Below are positions 8,535 through 21,668 of a stretch of DNA of 64,000 bases, piece by piece. This DNA comes from Pseudomonas sp. N3-W (GTDB lineage Bacteria; Pseudomonadota; Gammaproteobacteria; Pseudomonadales; Pseudomonadaceae), in the NCBI RefSeq assembly GCF_024970185.1, contig NZ_CP103965.1, positions 5,475,001-5,539,000 of the forward strand. The letters run 5' to 3'. Made by a program: the position numbers and the translations under genes. Each line of letters begins with the position of its first letter. The first letter of the stretch is position 1. The notes under the pieces are model-generated. The model saw only the letters and a list, made by a program, of their open reading frames with translations, searched no databases and was not told where the DNA came from.

Positions 8535-9888
8535 TTCCATTGCGCTGCGCCTGAGTGGCATGTTCACCCTGGTGGCCGCGCTGGTGTTTCTGTTGATCGG
8601 CGGCGCCTTGTATCAACAGGTGGAAAAAGGCTTGGGCCTGTTGCCGGAAGCGGAACTGGATGCCCGTTACAGTGTGCTGGAATCCACCGTCGGGCGTTTC
8701 GGCACGCCCGAGCACTGGGCGAAGATCAACGCCAAGCTCAACCTGCTGGGCGAGGAAGACAAACGCATCCGGTTCTGGATCGTCAGTGGCGATCCGGCCT
8801 ATGAATACGGCAACCCGACGCCGCAGGTCCGCGACTTTTCTGCCGGCCCGCTAGGCCGGCGTGATCTGCAACTGCCGGATCAGCCCTATCCGTTGAAAGT
8901 GCTGGTCAGTCAGTTCCCGGCCAAGGACCAGCGCCCGCCGCTGCGCTTCCTGATCGCCATCGACACCGAGACCTTTTTGCAGACTCAGCATCACCTGCTG
9001 ATCGCCCTCATCAGCCTGGCGATTGTCGGCGTGCTGCTGGCTTCGGCACTGGGTTATTGGGTAGCGCGCATTGGCTTGCAGCCGTTGATCAAGCTGTCCC
9101 ATGAAGCCCAGCGGCTCGCACCGCCATTGCGCGCCGGGCGTCTGCGCCTGTCGCCATTGCCGCCGGAGCTGAATCAGTTTGTCAGCTCGTTCAACTCCAC
9201 GCTGGAACGGGTCGAGCAGGCGTACTCACGCCTGGAGTCGTTCAACGCCGATGTCGCCCACGAACTGCGTTCGCCGCTGACCAACCTGATTGGCCAGACC
9301 CAAGTGGCGCTGACTCGCGGGCGCTCGGCGGAACACTATTTCGAGGTGCTGCAATCGAACCTCGAAGAGCTGGAGCGCCTGCGTTCGATCATCAATGACA
9401 TGCTGTTCCTGGCCAGCGCTGATCAGGGCAGCAAGGCCACCAAGCTGACTTCCACTTCGCTTGCCGATGAAGTGGCGACGACTCTGGAATATCTGGACTT
9501 CATTCTCGAAGATGCACAGGTTCAGGTCCGAGTCAGCGGCGATGCGCAGGTGCGAATCGAGATCGCACACCTGCGCCGGGCCTTGATCAACCTGCTGAGC
9601 AACGCGGTGCAACACACCGAAGCCGGGCAGGTGATCGAGGTGCGGATCGAGGTCGAAGAGCATCAGGTGAGCATCGGCGTGGCCAACCCGGGCTCGCCGA
9701 TTGCCAGTGAACACCTGCCGCGCCTGTTCGAGCGTTTCTATCGGGTCGATGCGTCACGCAGCAACAGCGGCAACAACCACGGGCTGGGGTTGGCAATCGT
9801 CAAGGCGATTGCGCTGATGCATGGCGGCGATGTGTTTGTGCGCAGTGATGACGGCATGAATACGTTCGGGATTTATCTGCCAGTCTGA
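8524..9888 (+). CDS. Two-component sensor histidine kinase
   Basis: 454 residues from a GTG at 8524. An in-frame ATG at 8494 lies inside the regulator gene and would add MAWGMCWRVA, which does not look like a kinase N terminus. TM1 is at ~9-30, a periplasmic sensor loop at ~31-150 and TM2 at ~160-185 (LLIALISLAIVGVLLASALGY). HAMP follows, then the H-box with phosphorylated His in ADVAHELRSPLTNL. The ATPase lid has N (NLLSNAVQH), and G motifs in GLGLAIVKAIALMHGG. It resembles heavy-metal-type kinases (CusS/IrlS). It overlaps the regulator gene by 11 bp and is its obvious partner. Confidence 0.9.
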   Translation: MPSNSIALRLSGMFTLVAALVFLLIGGALYQQVEKGLGLLPEAELDARYSVLESTVGRFGTPEHWAKINAKLNLLGEEDKRIRFWIVSGDPAYEYGNPTPQVRDFSAGPLGRRDLQLPDQPYPLKVLVSQFPAKDQRPPLRFLIAIDTETFLQTQHHLLIALISLAIVGVLLASALGYWVARIGLQPLIKLSHEAQRLAPPLRAGRLRLSPLPPELNQFVSSFNSTLERVEQAYSRLESFNADVAHELRSPLTNLIGQTQVALTRGRSAEHYFEVLQSNLEELERLRSIINDMLFLASADQGSKATKLTSTSLADEVATTLEYLDFILEDAQVQVRVSGDAQVRIEIAHLRRALINLLSNAVQHTEAGQVIEVRIEVEEHQVSIGVANPGSPIASEHLPRLFERFYRVDASRSNSGNNHGLGLAIVKAIALMHGGDVFVRSDDGMNTFGIYLPV

Positions 9889-9899
9889 ATCCACACCTA

Positions 9900-10033
9900 T
9901 CCCCGTGGCGAGCTTGCTCGCGCTGGGCTGCGTAGCGGCCCCAAAACCCCGTGACGCGGCGTATCAGACAAACCATGTGCAATGGTTTCACGACTGCTTC
10001 GCAGCCGAGCGGGAGCAAGTTCCCTCGCCACAA
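9900..10033. repeat. REP-type inverted repeat
   Basis: GTGGCGAGCTTGCTC (9905-9919) faces GAGCAAGTTCCCTCGCCAC (10013-10031) across an inner variable stretch. This is the extragenic palindromic repeat family common in P. fluorescens-group genomes. It fills most of the gap between the kinase gene and the small exported protein gene, and could act as a transcription terminator or mRNA stabiliser. Confidence 0.7.
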
Positions 10034-10163
10034 AAGGCCCCCAGTTCATTTACTGTTGCTCGCCACGCAACAGTCCTTTCTTGTATCCGCGCTGTTTCTC
10101 CCGCCGTTTGAACCTTATCTTGGCCTCACCAAACAGCACTTGCCAAGCAAGAAGGTTTCCAGA

Positions 10164-10388
10164 ATGTCCAACAGTATGGGTATTGCCAGCGCTTTCGTTT
10201 TGTCGTCATTGTTCCTGTCCCCGTTCGCCATGGCTGAAGAGTCGCAGTCTTTCGTCGCGCAACATTCGGCGCGTGCCGCGGCATACGAACAGGCACAAGA
10301 GGAGATGACGGCCAAAACCCAGGAGGCTGCACAAACCCCTCAAGCTTCGACTTCTGCGACCCACCAACAGGTCCAGAAAGACAGCTGA
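10164..10388 (+). CDS. Small exported Gln/Ala-rich protein
   Basis: 74 residues from the ATG at 10164 (GAAGG upstream). A longer frame extends to 9951 but runs through the REP repeat and is unlikely to be translated. Residues 1-24 are a signal peptide ending FAMAEE. The mature ~50 residues are rich in Gln, Ala, Thr and Ser, hydrophilic and probably unstructured. No function is recognised. A strong rho-independent terminator follows at 10456-10481, and the porin gene begins after it, so this gene is its own unit. Confidence 0.6.
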   Translation: MSNSMGIASAFVLSSLFLSPFAMAEESQSFVAQHSARAAAYEQAQEEMTAKTQEAAQTPQASTSATHQQVQKDS

Positions 10389-10455
10389 CTGCCCCGCTTC
10401 ACTCTGTTTCCCTCGACACTTTTCATCGGCTCTTCCCCTTGAAAAGTTGTCTTCA

Positions 10456-10481
10456 AGCCGCTGCTCTCAGCGGCTTTTTTT
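10456..10481 (+). terminator. Rho-independent terminator
   Basis: AGCCGCTG (10456-10463), loop CTCT, CAGCGGCT (10468-10475), then seven T. It ends the small exported-protein transcript ahead of the porin gene. Confidence 0.85.
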
Positions 10482-10582
10482 CGTTTTGATTTTAATTCGT
10501 TTGCAATCGTCTTCCTTAACAAGAAACATCGCGCACCTCAAAACATTGAAGTGTTTAGTTGACCCAAGGAGCTTTACCGCAA

Positions 10583-11902
10583 GTGCGTTTCCCTATCAGA
10601 TTCAGCCCGCTGTTCATTGCAGTTGCCGCAACGATGGCGCCTGGCGCCCAGGCCGCCGACGATTCCACCCAGCAAGGTTTTGTTGAAGGCTCAAGCCTCA
10701 ACCTCAATGCCCGCAACTACTACATGAACCGCAACCGTCACCAGCACACCGATGACAACATCGAATGGGGCCAGGGTTTTCTCGGCAAATTCGAATCCGG
10801 TTTCACTGCAGGCACCGTCGGGGTCGGCGTTGATGTTCACGGGATGCTCGGACTCAAGCTTGATGGCGGTGGCGGCACCGACGGGTCGAGCATCCTGCCG
10901 GTCAGCGATGGCAACGGCAAGGCGCCGGGCTCGTTCTCCACGGCCGGTGGCGCGCTGAAACTGCGAGGCTTTGACACTGAATTGAAGGCCGGCGACCTGT
11001 TTCTCACCAACCCGGTGATCGCCGGTGGCGAAAGCCGCATGCTGCCGCAGACCTTTCGCGGCGTCAGCCTGACCAACCACAGTTTCGACGGTTTTCTGAT
11101 CGAAGGCGGCCAGGTCAGTTTCACCAAGCCGTATAACCAGAGCGGCCATAAACGCATCGGCACCTCTTACGGCACCTTGCCTGAGGGCGATGAAAGCCAG
11201 CACCTGAACTGGGCGGGCGTGGCCTGGAGCGGTCTGCCGGGACTGACCAGCAGCCTGTACGCCGCCGAACTCAAGGACATCTGGAACCAGTACTACTACG
11301 ACCTGGATTACACCTACGCGGTCAACGATCTGGTCAGCGTCAACCCCGGCCTACACTTCTATCACACCCAGGACACTGGCGATGCGCTGCTGGGCAACAT
11401 CGACAACAACACCTACAGCCTGCATTTCACCGTCGGCGTCGGTCATCACAGCGTCACCGCGGCGTATCAGCGGGTCAACGGCAACACTCCCTTCGATTAC
11501 ATCAGCCAGGGGGACAGCATTTACCTGGACAACTCCCAGCAGTACTCGGACTTCAACGGCCCGAACGAGCGCTCCTGGAAACTCAAATACGCCTATGATT
11601 TCGCCGGCCTCGGCCTGCCGGGCCTGACCTCGGCGCTGTCGTATTCACGGGGTGAACTGGACCTGACCAAGGTCGATCCCGACAGCCGTGGTTATGCCTC
11701 GTGGTACAGCGCTGAGGGCAAGAATGCCAAGCACTGGGAACGCGACATCGACCTCAAATACGTGGTTCAAAGCGGCCAGGCCAAAGACCTCGCGGTGCGC
11801 CTGCAATGGGCAACCAACCGTGGCGCAAACGGCTACGGTGCGCTGGATCAGGACACCGATGAATACCGTGTAATCATCGATTACCCGATCAACGTGTTCT
11901 AA
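10583..11902 (+). CDS. OprD family outer membrane porin
   Basis: 439 residues from a GTG at 10583, with AAGGAG at 10566-10571 eleven bases before it. An in-frame TTG at 10559 precedes that ribosome site and is rejected. The signal peptide ends at about AQAADD. The mature protein has the OprD start ([17 protein letters not shown]..., then [25 protein letters not shown]) and ends with the OprD C terminus ([16 protein letters not shown], last residue aromatic for BAM insertion). OprD proteins are 18-strand monomeric channels for amino acids, aromatic acids or other carboxylates. Which substrate this one takes cannot be told. A terminator follows directly. Confidence 0.93.
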   Translation: MRFPIRFSPLFIAVAATMAPGAQAADDSTQQGFVEGSSLNLNARNYYMNRNRHQHTDDNIEWGQGFLGKFESGFTAGTVGVGVDVHGMLGLKLDGGGGTDGSSILPVSDGNGKAPGSFSTAGGALKLRGFDTELKAGDLFLTNPVIAGGESRMLPQTFRGVSLTNHSFDGFLIEGGQVSFTKPYNQSGHKRIGTSYGTLPEGDESQHLNWAGVAWSGLPGLTSSLYAAELKDIWNQYYYDLDYTYAVNDLVSVNPGLHFYHTQDTGDALLGNIDNNTYSLHFTVGVGHHSVTAAYQRVNGNTPFDYISQGDSIYLDNSQQYSDFNGPNERSWKLKYAYDFAGLGLPGLTSALSYSRGELDLTKVDPDSRGYASWYSAEGKNAKHWERDIDLKYVVQSGQAKDLAVRLQWATNRGANGYGALDQDTDEYRVIIDYPINVF

Positions 11903-11919
11903 TATCGGCGACAAAAGCA

Positions 11920-11949
11920 AAAGGCCAGCATGTTTCGCTGGCCTTTTTT
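11920..11949 (+). terminator. Rho-independent terminator of the porin gene
   Basis: AAGGCCAGC (11921-11929) pairs with GCTGGCCTT (11937-11945), followed by T residues to 11949. It lies 18 bases after the porin stop codon. Confidence 0.9.
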
Positions 11950-12080
11950 GTGCCTGGGATCTATACATCGGCCAGTCAACCCTGCACGTCCATTGATTGA
12001 ACGCCGTGAAATAGCCGTGACCCATCGGGAACAGCATTAAAGGAACTACGCTTATAAAGTCCCTCAAGCAGACCCCCTCC

Positions 12081-13580
12081 ATGATCGCAAGCCGCATTCC
12101 AACCGTTTCGGGCACCACCGGACGCCCCGAGCTGCTGCTGGTTCTGGGCAGTTGCCTGACCGTCATTGCCATCCTCAGCATTGTCACGTTCCTGCTGATA
12201 CGCGAACACGCCAACGCCCAGCTGGACGCGACCCGCAGTGCGACCACCATCGCCCAGTTGATCGATGCCGATGTGCTGCGCACGGTCGAGCTTTACGACA
12301 TGACGTTGCAGGGGTTGATCGCTGCGTCGCAACGCAACGACCTCAAACAGATGTCGGCGCAGGTCCGCCATCTGGTGTTGTTCGACCGCTCCAACACGGC
12401 CCGTTTCAAGGGCGACATTCTGCTGTTGGACGCACACGGCGACATGGTGGCTGATTCATCGCTGCTGGAGCCGAAAGCGGCCAACTTCGCCGACCGCGAC
12501 TACTTCCAGGCGCACGTGGGCAATCACGACAGGGGCATGTTCATCAGTCGCCCCTTCAAACCACGTTGCGACTGCGCCGACAACGACCAATGGCAGATCA
12601 GTTTCAGCCGGCGCATCTCGTCGCCTACGGGAGAATTTCTCGGAGTCGCGGTGGCCTCGATGCGTCTGGCGTACTTCGAGGAGTTGTTCAACAGCCTGGA
12701 CATCGGTCGCAACAGCACCCTGAACATCATCAATAGCGACGGCCTGTTGTTGGCGCAAAAGCCTTACCTCGAAAACGACATGATTGGCAAAAGTTTCGCC
12801 AACCGGCCTAACGTCGTGCGCCTCCTGCGTGAGGGCAATGGCAGCTTCAGCAGTGTGTCGAGCATCGATCACCAACAACGCCTGTACACCTTTTCCCGGG
12901 TCGGCAACCTGCCATTGACGGTGATTGTCGCGCTGTCACGCGACGAGGTGTTTGGCGTCTGGCAGCGCACGGCTGTTGTCGTCAGCGGCGCGACCGGCGT
13001 GCTGTGCCTGGGCTTGCTGTGGCTAAGCTGGCTGCTCAGCCGCGAATTGCGCCTGCGTCACAGGGCAGAGCGCGAACTCGCGCTGTTGGCCGCCACCGAT
13101 CCGCTGACCGGCGTTGCAAACCGTCGGACCCTGGACCAGGCCCTGCGCCATGAATGGTTCCGCGCCCAACGCTCCGGCAAACCACTTTCGGTGTTGATGA
13201 TCGATGCCGATCATTTCAAGGCGTTCAATGATCGTCACGGCCATCAGGCCGGTGACGATGCCTTGCGGGCACTGGCCAAGGTGATCGCCGCCAGCATCCG
13301 GCGACCGGCTGATCTGGTGGCCCGTTATGGCGGTGAAGAATTTTCGGTGATCCTCGCCGAAACCGACAGCGCGGGTGCAAGACAGATCGCGGAACAGATT
13401 CGTCAGGCGGTAGAGCAATTGCCATTGGTGGCGGGGGCGCAGCTGCCGGTTACTGTGAGTATCGGCATCAGCACCTGGACCACGGCGTCCGAGATTTCGC
13501 TTGAGCAGCTGCTGTTTGCGGCGGACAAGGCGTTGTATCAGGCCAAGGATGGCGGGCGGAATCGGGTGGTGGCTGGCTGA
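12081..13580 (+). CDS. Membrane diguanylate cyclase with periplasmic CACHE-type sensor
   Basis: 499 residues. TM1 is at ~18-42 (LLLVLGSCLTVIAILSIVTF). A periplasmic region at ~45-290 has dCACHE features (FADRDYFQAHVGNHDRGMFISRPF). TM2 is at ~295-320. The C-terminal GGDEF domain has an intact active site GGEEF in ARYGGEEFSVIL and a metal-binding Asp in MIDADHFKAFND. RPAD sits five residues before GGEEF, matching the RxxD inhibitory site, so the enzyme should make c-di-GMP from two GTP and be subject to product inhibition. It would link an external ligand to biofilm or motility decisions. Encoded alone between the porin terminator and the lpxC end. Confidence 0.92.
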   Translation: MIASRIPTVSGTTGRPELLLVLGSCLTVIAILSIVTFLLIREHANAQLDATRSATTIAQLIDADVLRTVELYDMTLQGLIAASQRNDLKQMSAQVRHLVLFDRSNTARFKGDILLLDAHGDMVADSSLLEPKAANFADRDYFQAHVGNHDRGMFISRPFKPRCDCADNDQWQISFSRRISSPTGEFLGVAVASMRLAYFEELFNSLDIGRNSTLNIINSDGLLLAQKPYLENDMIGKSFANRPNVVRLLREGNGSFSSVSSIDHQQRLYTFSRVGNLPLTVIVALSRDEVFGVWQRTAVVVSGATGVLCLGLLWLSWLLSRELRLRHRAERELALLAATDPLTGVANRRTLDQALRHEWFRAQRSGKPLSVLMIDADHFKAFNDRHGHQAGDDALRALAKVIAASIRRPADLVARYGGEEFSVILAETDSAGARQIAEQIRQAVEQLPLVAGAQLPVTVSIGISTWTTASEISLEQLLFAADKALYQAKDGGRNRVVAG

Positions 13581-13600
13581 GATTTTCGCTGGGACTACTG

Positions 13601-13678
13601 GCCTCTTCGCGGGCAAGCCCGCTCCCACATTGGATCACCGTTGTATGTAGGAACGCGGTCACCTGCTCGCGAAGAGGC
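13601..13678. repeat. REP-type inverted repeat
   Basis: GCCTCTTCGCGGGCA (13601-13615) matches the reverse complement of TGCTCGCGAAGAGGC (13664-13678) at 14 of 15 positions, with CCCGCTCCCACA inside. This is the common P. fluorescens-type extragenic repeat, placed between the convergent cyclase and lpxC genes. Confidence 0.75.
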
Positions 13679-13706
13679 CGGCCGGAACACTACAAAATCC
13701 AGCCAT

Positions 13707-13740
13707 AAAAAAAGGCCACCCGAAGGTGGCCTTTAAAAAA
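13707..13740 (-). terminator. Terminator at the end of the dcw-lpxC transcript
   Basis: AAAGGCCACC and GGTGGCCTTT pair around CGAA (13711-13734). A/T runs on both sides make it usable in both directions. On the minus strand it follows the lpxC stop by about 20 bases. Confidence 0.88.
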
Positions 13741-13757
13741 CTAGAGAGGTTTTTTGC

Positions 13758-14705
<948 letters not shown>

Positions 14706-14781
14706 TCAACAAAGGCTGGCGATGATAGCAGACCAGACCTTTGCTGAACACCAATCAACTTCATAGCCCTGATACATTCCA

Positions 14782-15975
14782 TCAATCAGCCTGACGACGC
14801 AGGAAAGCCGGGATGTCCAGGTAGTCCAGATCGTCTTGCGGATTCATCTTCGCGGCAGTCGCAGCACCGGCCTGAGCCTGGTTGCGCATGACGGTCGGAC
14901 GGTCCAGGTCACGGTAGTTCACCGCTGCCTGTTCGTGACGAGCAGGGGCTTGCTGTTGCGGCTGGGAAGCCATGGAGGTGTGAACGGTGTTGTCGATGAC
15001 CTTCACAGGCTTCTCGATTTTCGCGCCCAGACCGGTAGCGACTACAGTCACGTGCAGCTCGTCGCGCATGTCCGGATCGATAACGGTACCGACCTTGACC
15101 ATGGCGTGCTCGGAAGCGAAGGCTTCGATGATGCTACCCACGTCGGAGTACTCACCCAGGGACAGGTCAGGACCGGCGGTGATGTTCACCAGGATGCCGC
15201 GTGCACCTTGCAGGTTCACGTCTTCGAGCAGCGGGTTGCGAATGGCCGCTTCGGTGGCCTCGCGTGCACGGTTCGGACCGCTGGCGCAGCCAGTGCCCAT
15301 CATCGCCATGCCCATTTCGCTCATCACGGTACGTACGTCGGCGAAGTCGACGTTGATCATGCCCGGACGCTTGATGATGTCGGAGATACCGCGAACGGCA
15401 CCGGCCAGTACATCGTCAGCCTTGGCGAACGCGGACAGCAGGCTTGCGTCCTTGCCCAGGATGGTCAGCAGTTTTTCGTTGGGAATGGTGATCAACGAAT
15501 CAACGCTTTCGGACAGCAGACGGATGCCTTCGTCGGCGATCTGCATGCGCTTGCGGCCTTCGAACGGGAACGGACGGGTCACTACCGCTACGGTAAGGAT
15601 GCCCATTTCCTTGGCCACTTCGGCGATGATCGGCGCAGCACCGGTACCGGTACCGCCGCCCATGCCAGTGGTGATGAACACCATGTTGGTGCCGGCCAGT
15701 ACTTCGGCAATGCGCTCACGGTCTTCCAGTGCGGCCTGACGACCCACTTCAGGGTTGGCGCCAGCGCCAAGACCTTTGGTCACGCCAGTGCCCAGTTGCA
15801 GGATGGTCCGCGCGCCGATGCTTTTCAGCGCCTGGGCATCAGTGTTGGCGCAGATGAATTCCACGCCTTCAATGTTGCTCTTGACCATGTGATTGACTGC
15901 GTTGCCGCCGCCACCGCCAACACCGATAACTTTAATAACCGGGCTTTGCGGGATGTTGTCTACGAGTTCGAACAT
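14782..15975 (-). CDS. ftsZ: Cell division GTPase FtsZ
   Basis: 397 residues. FtsZ polymerises into the Z ring at midcell. The nucleotide-binding start VIGVGGGGGNAVNHM, the tubulin signature GGGTGTGAAP (~residues 108-117), and the T7 loop region NVDFADVRTVM are intact. The Pro/Gln-rich linker (~320-375) ends in the conserved tail LDYLDIPAFLRRQAD that binds FtsA and ZipA. GGAGAGGG precedes the ATG. It lies 67 bp after ftsA, the usual order in pseudomonads. Confidence 0.98.
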   Translation of the reverse strand: MFELVDNIPQSPVIKVIGVGGGGGNAVNHMVKSNIEGVEFICANTDAQALKSIGARTILQLGTGVTKGLGAGANPEVGRQAALEDRERIAEVLAGTNMVFITTGMGGGTGTGAAPIIAEVAKEMGILTVAVVTRPFPFEGRKRMQIADEGIRLLSESVDSLITIPNEKLLTILGKDASLLSAFAKADDVLAGAVRGISDIIKRPGMINVDFADVRTVMSEMGMAMMGTGCASGPNRAREATEAAIRNPLLEDVNLQGARGILVNITAGPDLSLGEYSDVGSIIEAFASEHAMVKVGTVIDPDMRDELHVTVVATGLGAKIEKPVKVIDNTVHTSMASQPQQQAPARHEQAAVNYRDLDRPTVMRNQAQAGAATAAKMNPQDDLDYLDIPAFLRRQAD

Positions 15976-16042
15976 TTTCCCTCTCCTTACATTCTCTAGT
16001 TTTTTCGCCTACTGCGTTTTGTAGCGGTGTTGCGGTAAATCT

Positions 16043-17302
16043 TTAGAAATTGCCCTGGACCCACTTCTTCAGTCGGTCCAGCAACGGCGCCTGAGGCTCG
16101 TCGTTGCTGTAGCTGTCGCGGCTGCTGATGCCCGAGAACGAAATCCCGTCGGACTGCTTTTGCAGGCCGTACATCAACAAGCCAACGCCAGTGGAATAAA
16201 TCGGGTTGCGTACCACGTCATCCAGGCCTTTAACGCCGTGAGGCACGCCCAGACGAACCGGCATGTGGAAGATTTCTTCGGCCAGTTCAGTGGCGCCTTC
16301 CATTTTCGAGGTGCCGCCGGTCAGCACGATGCCGGCCGGGATCAGGTCTTCGTAGCCACTGCGACGCAGCTCGGCCTGGATCAGGGTGAACAGTTCGTCG
16401 TAACGCGGCTCGACCACTTCGGCCAGGGCCTGACGGGACAGCTCGCGCGGTGGACGGTCGCCGACGCTCGGCACCTTGATGGTTTCACCGGCACCGGCCA
16501 GTTTGGCCAGGGCGCAGGCGTAGCGAATCTTGATTTCTTCGGCGTACTGGGTCGGTGTACGCAGCGCCATGGCGATGTCGTTGGTCACCTGATCGCCCGC
16601 AATCGGGATCACGGCGGTGTGGCGAATCGCGCCTTCGGTGAAGATCGCGATGTCGGTGGTGCCGCCACCGATGTCCACCAGGCACACGCCCAGCTCTTTC
16701 TCGTCGTCGGTCAATACCGAGTAGGCCGAGGCCAACTGCTCGAGAATGATGTCGTCGATTTCCAGACCGCAGCGACGCACGCATTTTTCAATGTTCTGTG
16801 CGGCGTTGACGGCGCAGGTGACCACGTGAACCTTGGCTTCCAGACGCACGCCGGACATGCCCAGTGGCTCACGAACGCCTTCCTGGTTATCGATCACGTA
16901 ATCCTGCGGCAGGGTGTGCAGCACGCGCTGGTCAGCCGGAATCGCTACGGCCTGCGCGGCGTCGAGCACACGTTCAAGGTCAGCGGCGCTGACTTCGCGA
17001 TCACGAATCGCCACGATGCCGTGGGAATTCAGGCTGCGGATGTGATTGCCGGCCACGCCGACGAACGCCGAGTGGATCCGGCAGCCGGCCATCAGCTGTG
17101 CTTCTTCGATAGCGCGCTGAATCGATTGCACGGTGGACTCGATGTTCACCACCACGCCTTTCTTCAGGCCGCGGGAGGGGTGTGTACCGATCCCGACGAT
17201 TTCCAGCGTGCCATCGTCCGCGACCTCGCCTACCAGCGCCACCACCTTGGAGGTGCCGATATCCAGACCGACGATCATTTTGCCGCTTTGCACGTTTGCC
17301 AT
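16043..17302 (-). CDS. ftsA: Cell division protein FtsA
   Basis: 419 residues, actin-like ATPase that tethers FtsZ to the inner membrane and recruits late division proteins. The ATPase phosphate-1 motif is in VGLDIGTSKVVALVGE, phosphate-2 in VCLVDIGGGTTDIAIF, and adenosine motif in GIVLTGGTSKMEG. The C-terminal amphipathic helix LLDRLKKWVQGNF is the membrane-targeting sequence. It starts 15 bases after the ftsQ stop. Confidence 0.98.
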   Translation of the reverse strand: MANVQSGKMIVGLDIGTSKVVALVGEVADDGTLEIVGIGTHPSRGLKKGVVVNIESTVQSIQRAIEEAQLMAGCRIHSAFVGVAGNHIRSLNSHGIVAIRDREVSAADLERVLDAAQAVAIPADQRVLHTLPQDYVIDNQEGVREPLGMSGVRLEAKVHVVTCAVNAAQNIEKCVRRCGLEIDDIILEQLASAYSVLTDDEKELGVCLVDIGGGTTDIAIFTEGAIRHTAVIPIAGDQVTNDIAMALRTPTQYAEEIKIRYACALAKLAGAGETIKVPSVGDRPPRELSRQALAEVVEPRYDELFTLIQAELRRSGYEDLIPAGIVLTGGTSKMEGATELAEEIFHMPVRLGVPHGVKGLDDVVRNPIYSTGVGLLMYGLQKQSDGISFSGISSRDSYSNDEPQAPLLDRLKKWVQGNF

Positions 17303-17317
17303 GGGTCCTGCCTCTTC

Positions 17318-18187
17318 TTAATTCTTCGCGACAGCGGGTTTGGCTGTCGTCGGCGCTACAGGTTCCCGCCAGCCAACGGCGAGGCCGTTGGCGTAGCGCA
17401 GATCGATGCGCGCAATGTTCGTAATCTGGTCTTTAAGCGTTTTGTCGTAGATGGCAATGAAGCGGCGCATCTTTTCTACCAGGGCGCCGCGTCCAAGCAG
17501 CAGTTCAATCCCGGGGCCCGCGCTGCCGGCACCGGTGGTCAGGAACCAGCTGCCTCGTTCACGCAATTCCAGGCGCGCAATCGAGAAGCCCAATGGTCTG
17601 AGCATCTGGCTCAGCACCTGGTATTGCTGCATCACTTGCTGCTGGGCCCGTTGTGGACCGAACAGCTGAGGCAGGTGTTCGTAGTTCGCCAGTTCCTTGG
17701 GCGTAAACGCCTGGCCCTGGTTGTTGAGCAGCGACTCATCGCCCCAACGGGCTACAGGCAGCTGCTCTTCCAGGCGAATCACCACCTGGTCCGGCCACAC
17801 CCGACGCACTTCGGCGTGGGCAATCCATGGCATCTGTTCCAGCTCCGTGCGCATGCTCGCCAGGTCGATGGTGAAGAAGCTCGACGCCACGTACGGGGCG
17901 ATCCGCTGCTGCACCGCTTGCTGACTGATGTAACTCAGGTCGCCCTGCACATTGATCTTGGTGATCGGCCGGTCAGCGTAAGGCAGCAAACGCTGCGCGC
18001 CTTCGTAAGTACCGAACCCCAGTACCACCAACAGCACTGGCCAGAACAAGGCTTTGAGAAAGCCGAAATTGGCTTTGGGCAGGCGCACGGACATCGGCTC
18101 TTTGGCCACCATTCGGCTGGCACCCCGCGGCACCGGCTTGCGGCCGGGTGGTGCGGGTGGCTGATGTCGCAACGATGCGCCTTGCAT
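17318..18187 (-). CDS. ftsQ: Cell division protein FtsQ
   Basis: 289 residues from the ATG at 18187. An upstream in-frame start at 18262 would read through the end of ddlB and is rejected. The cytoplasmic basic N terminus ([20 protein letters not shown]) is followed by one membrane helix (~residues 45-65, [18 protein letters not shown]). The periplasmic POTRA domain comes next ([21 protein letters not shown]), then the beta domain. FtsQ links early and late divisome proteins through FtsB/FtsL. Only 4 bases separate the ddlB stop from this start. Confidence 0.95.
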   Translation of the reverse strand: MQGASLRHQPPAPPGRKPVPRGASRMVAKEPMSVRLPKANFGFLKALFWPVLLVVLGFGTYEGAQRLLPYADRPITKINVQGDLSYISQQAVQQRIAPYVASSFFTIDLASMRTELEQMPWIAHAEVRRVWPDQVVIRLEEQLPVARWGDESLLNNQGQAFTPKELANYEHLPQLFGPQRAQQQVMQQYQVLSQMLRPLGFSIARLELRERGSWFLTTGAGSAGPGIELLLGRGALVEKMRRFIAIYDKTLKDQITNIARIDLRYANGLAVGWREPVAPTTAKPAVAKN

Positions 18188-18191
18188 GGTT

Positions 18192-20597
<2,406 letters not shown>

Positions 20598-20605
<8 letters not shown>

Positions 20606-21668
20606 GGGCCACCTCCAGGCAGGTGTCGACTACGTTACGGGTGGCATCGGGTTTAGCCAGTCGGCGGGCCGCAGTGGCCATGTCTTCGAGTCGTTGCGGT
20701 TGCATCAGGACCTCTGTCAGGCGTGCGGCAAGATCCGCTGCGCCGGTCGTTCTTTGCGGCATCAGGAAGGCAGCACCTTCACGGGCCAAATATTCGGCAT
20801 TGCGGGTCTGGTGATCGTCGATCGCGTGGGGCAAAGGCACCAGCATCGAGGGCAGACCGGCGGCAGCCAGTTCACTGATGGTCAACGCGCCTGCGCGGCA
20901 CACCACCAGGTCGGCCCAGCCATAGGCCTGGGCCATGTCTTTGATGAAGGGCTGCACTTGCGCCTCGACGCCAGCGTCGCGATAGCGCTGCGCAGTCACT
21001 TCATCGTGGTTTTTGCCGGCCTGATGAAACACTTCCGGACGCAGGTCGGGGGCGACTTGCGACAGGGCTTCAGGCAGCAACTTGTTCAACGGTTCTGCGC
21101 CCAGGCTTCCGCCCAGGATCAGCAAACGCGCCTTGCGACCGGCCAGGGCTGGTCGCGATGTTTCGAGGAACAGCTCCGTGCGCACCGGATTGCCGGTGGT
21201 CCGACGGCTGTCCGACAGGGTAAAGGTGTCGGGGAACGCTTCACAGACTCGGGCGGCCAACGGCATGAGTAACCGATTGGCGGTACCGGCCACTGCGTTC
21301 TGCTCGTGAACGATGACCGGCACACCGGCCAGCTTGGCAGCAACACCACCGGAACCGGTCACATAACCACCAAAACCGACCACGCAGACCGGCCGCAGCT
21401 GACGAATGATCGCCCGCGCCTGCCAGACCGATTTCAGCAACATGAACGGTGCCTTGAGCAGCGACAGCTTGCCCTTGCCACGCAGACCGCTGGCGTTGAT
21501 CCGGTGCAGCTCCAGACCGGCTGCCGGCACCAGATCGTTCTCGATCCCACGTGGCGTGCCGAGCCAGTGCACCGTATAGCCACGGGACTGAAACTCGCGG
21601 GCACAGGCCAGCGCCGGGAACACGTGGCCGCCGGTGCCGCCGGCCATGATCAATACGTTAGCGCCCAT
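20598..21668 (-). CDS. murG: Lipid II synthase MurG (undecaprenyl-PP-MurNAc-pentapeptide GlcNAc transferase)
   Basis: 356 residues from the ATG at 21668. An upstream in-frame start at 21692 would lie further inside ftsW and does not fit the family N terminus. MurG adds GlcNAc to lipid I on the inner face of the membrane to form lipid II. The first G-loop [14 protein letters not shown], second G-loop [12 protein letters not shown] and C-terminal donor-site [15 protein letters not shown] and [27 protein letters not shown] are intact. It overlaps ftsW by 11 bases. Confidence 0.96.
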
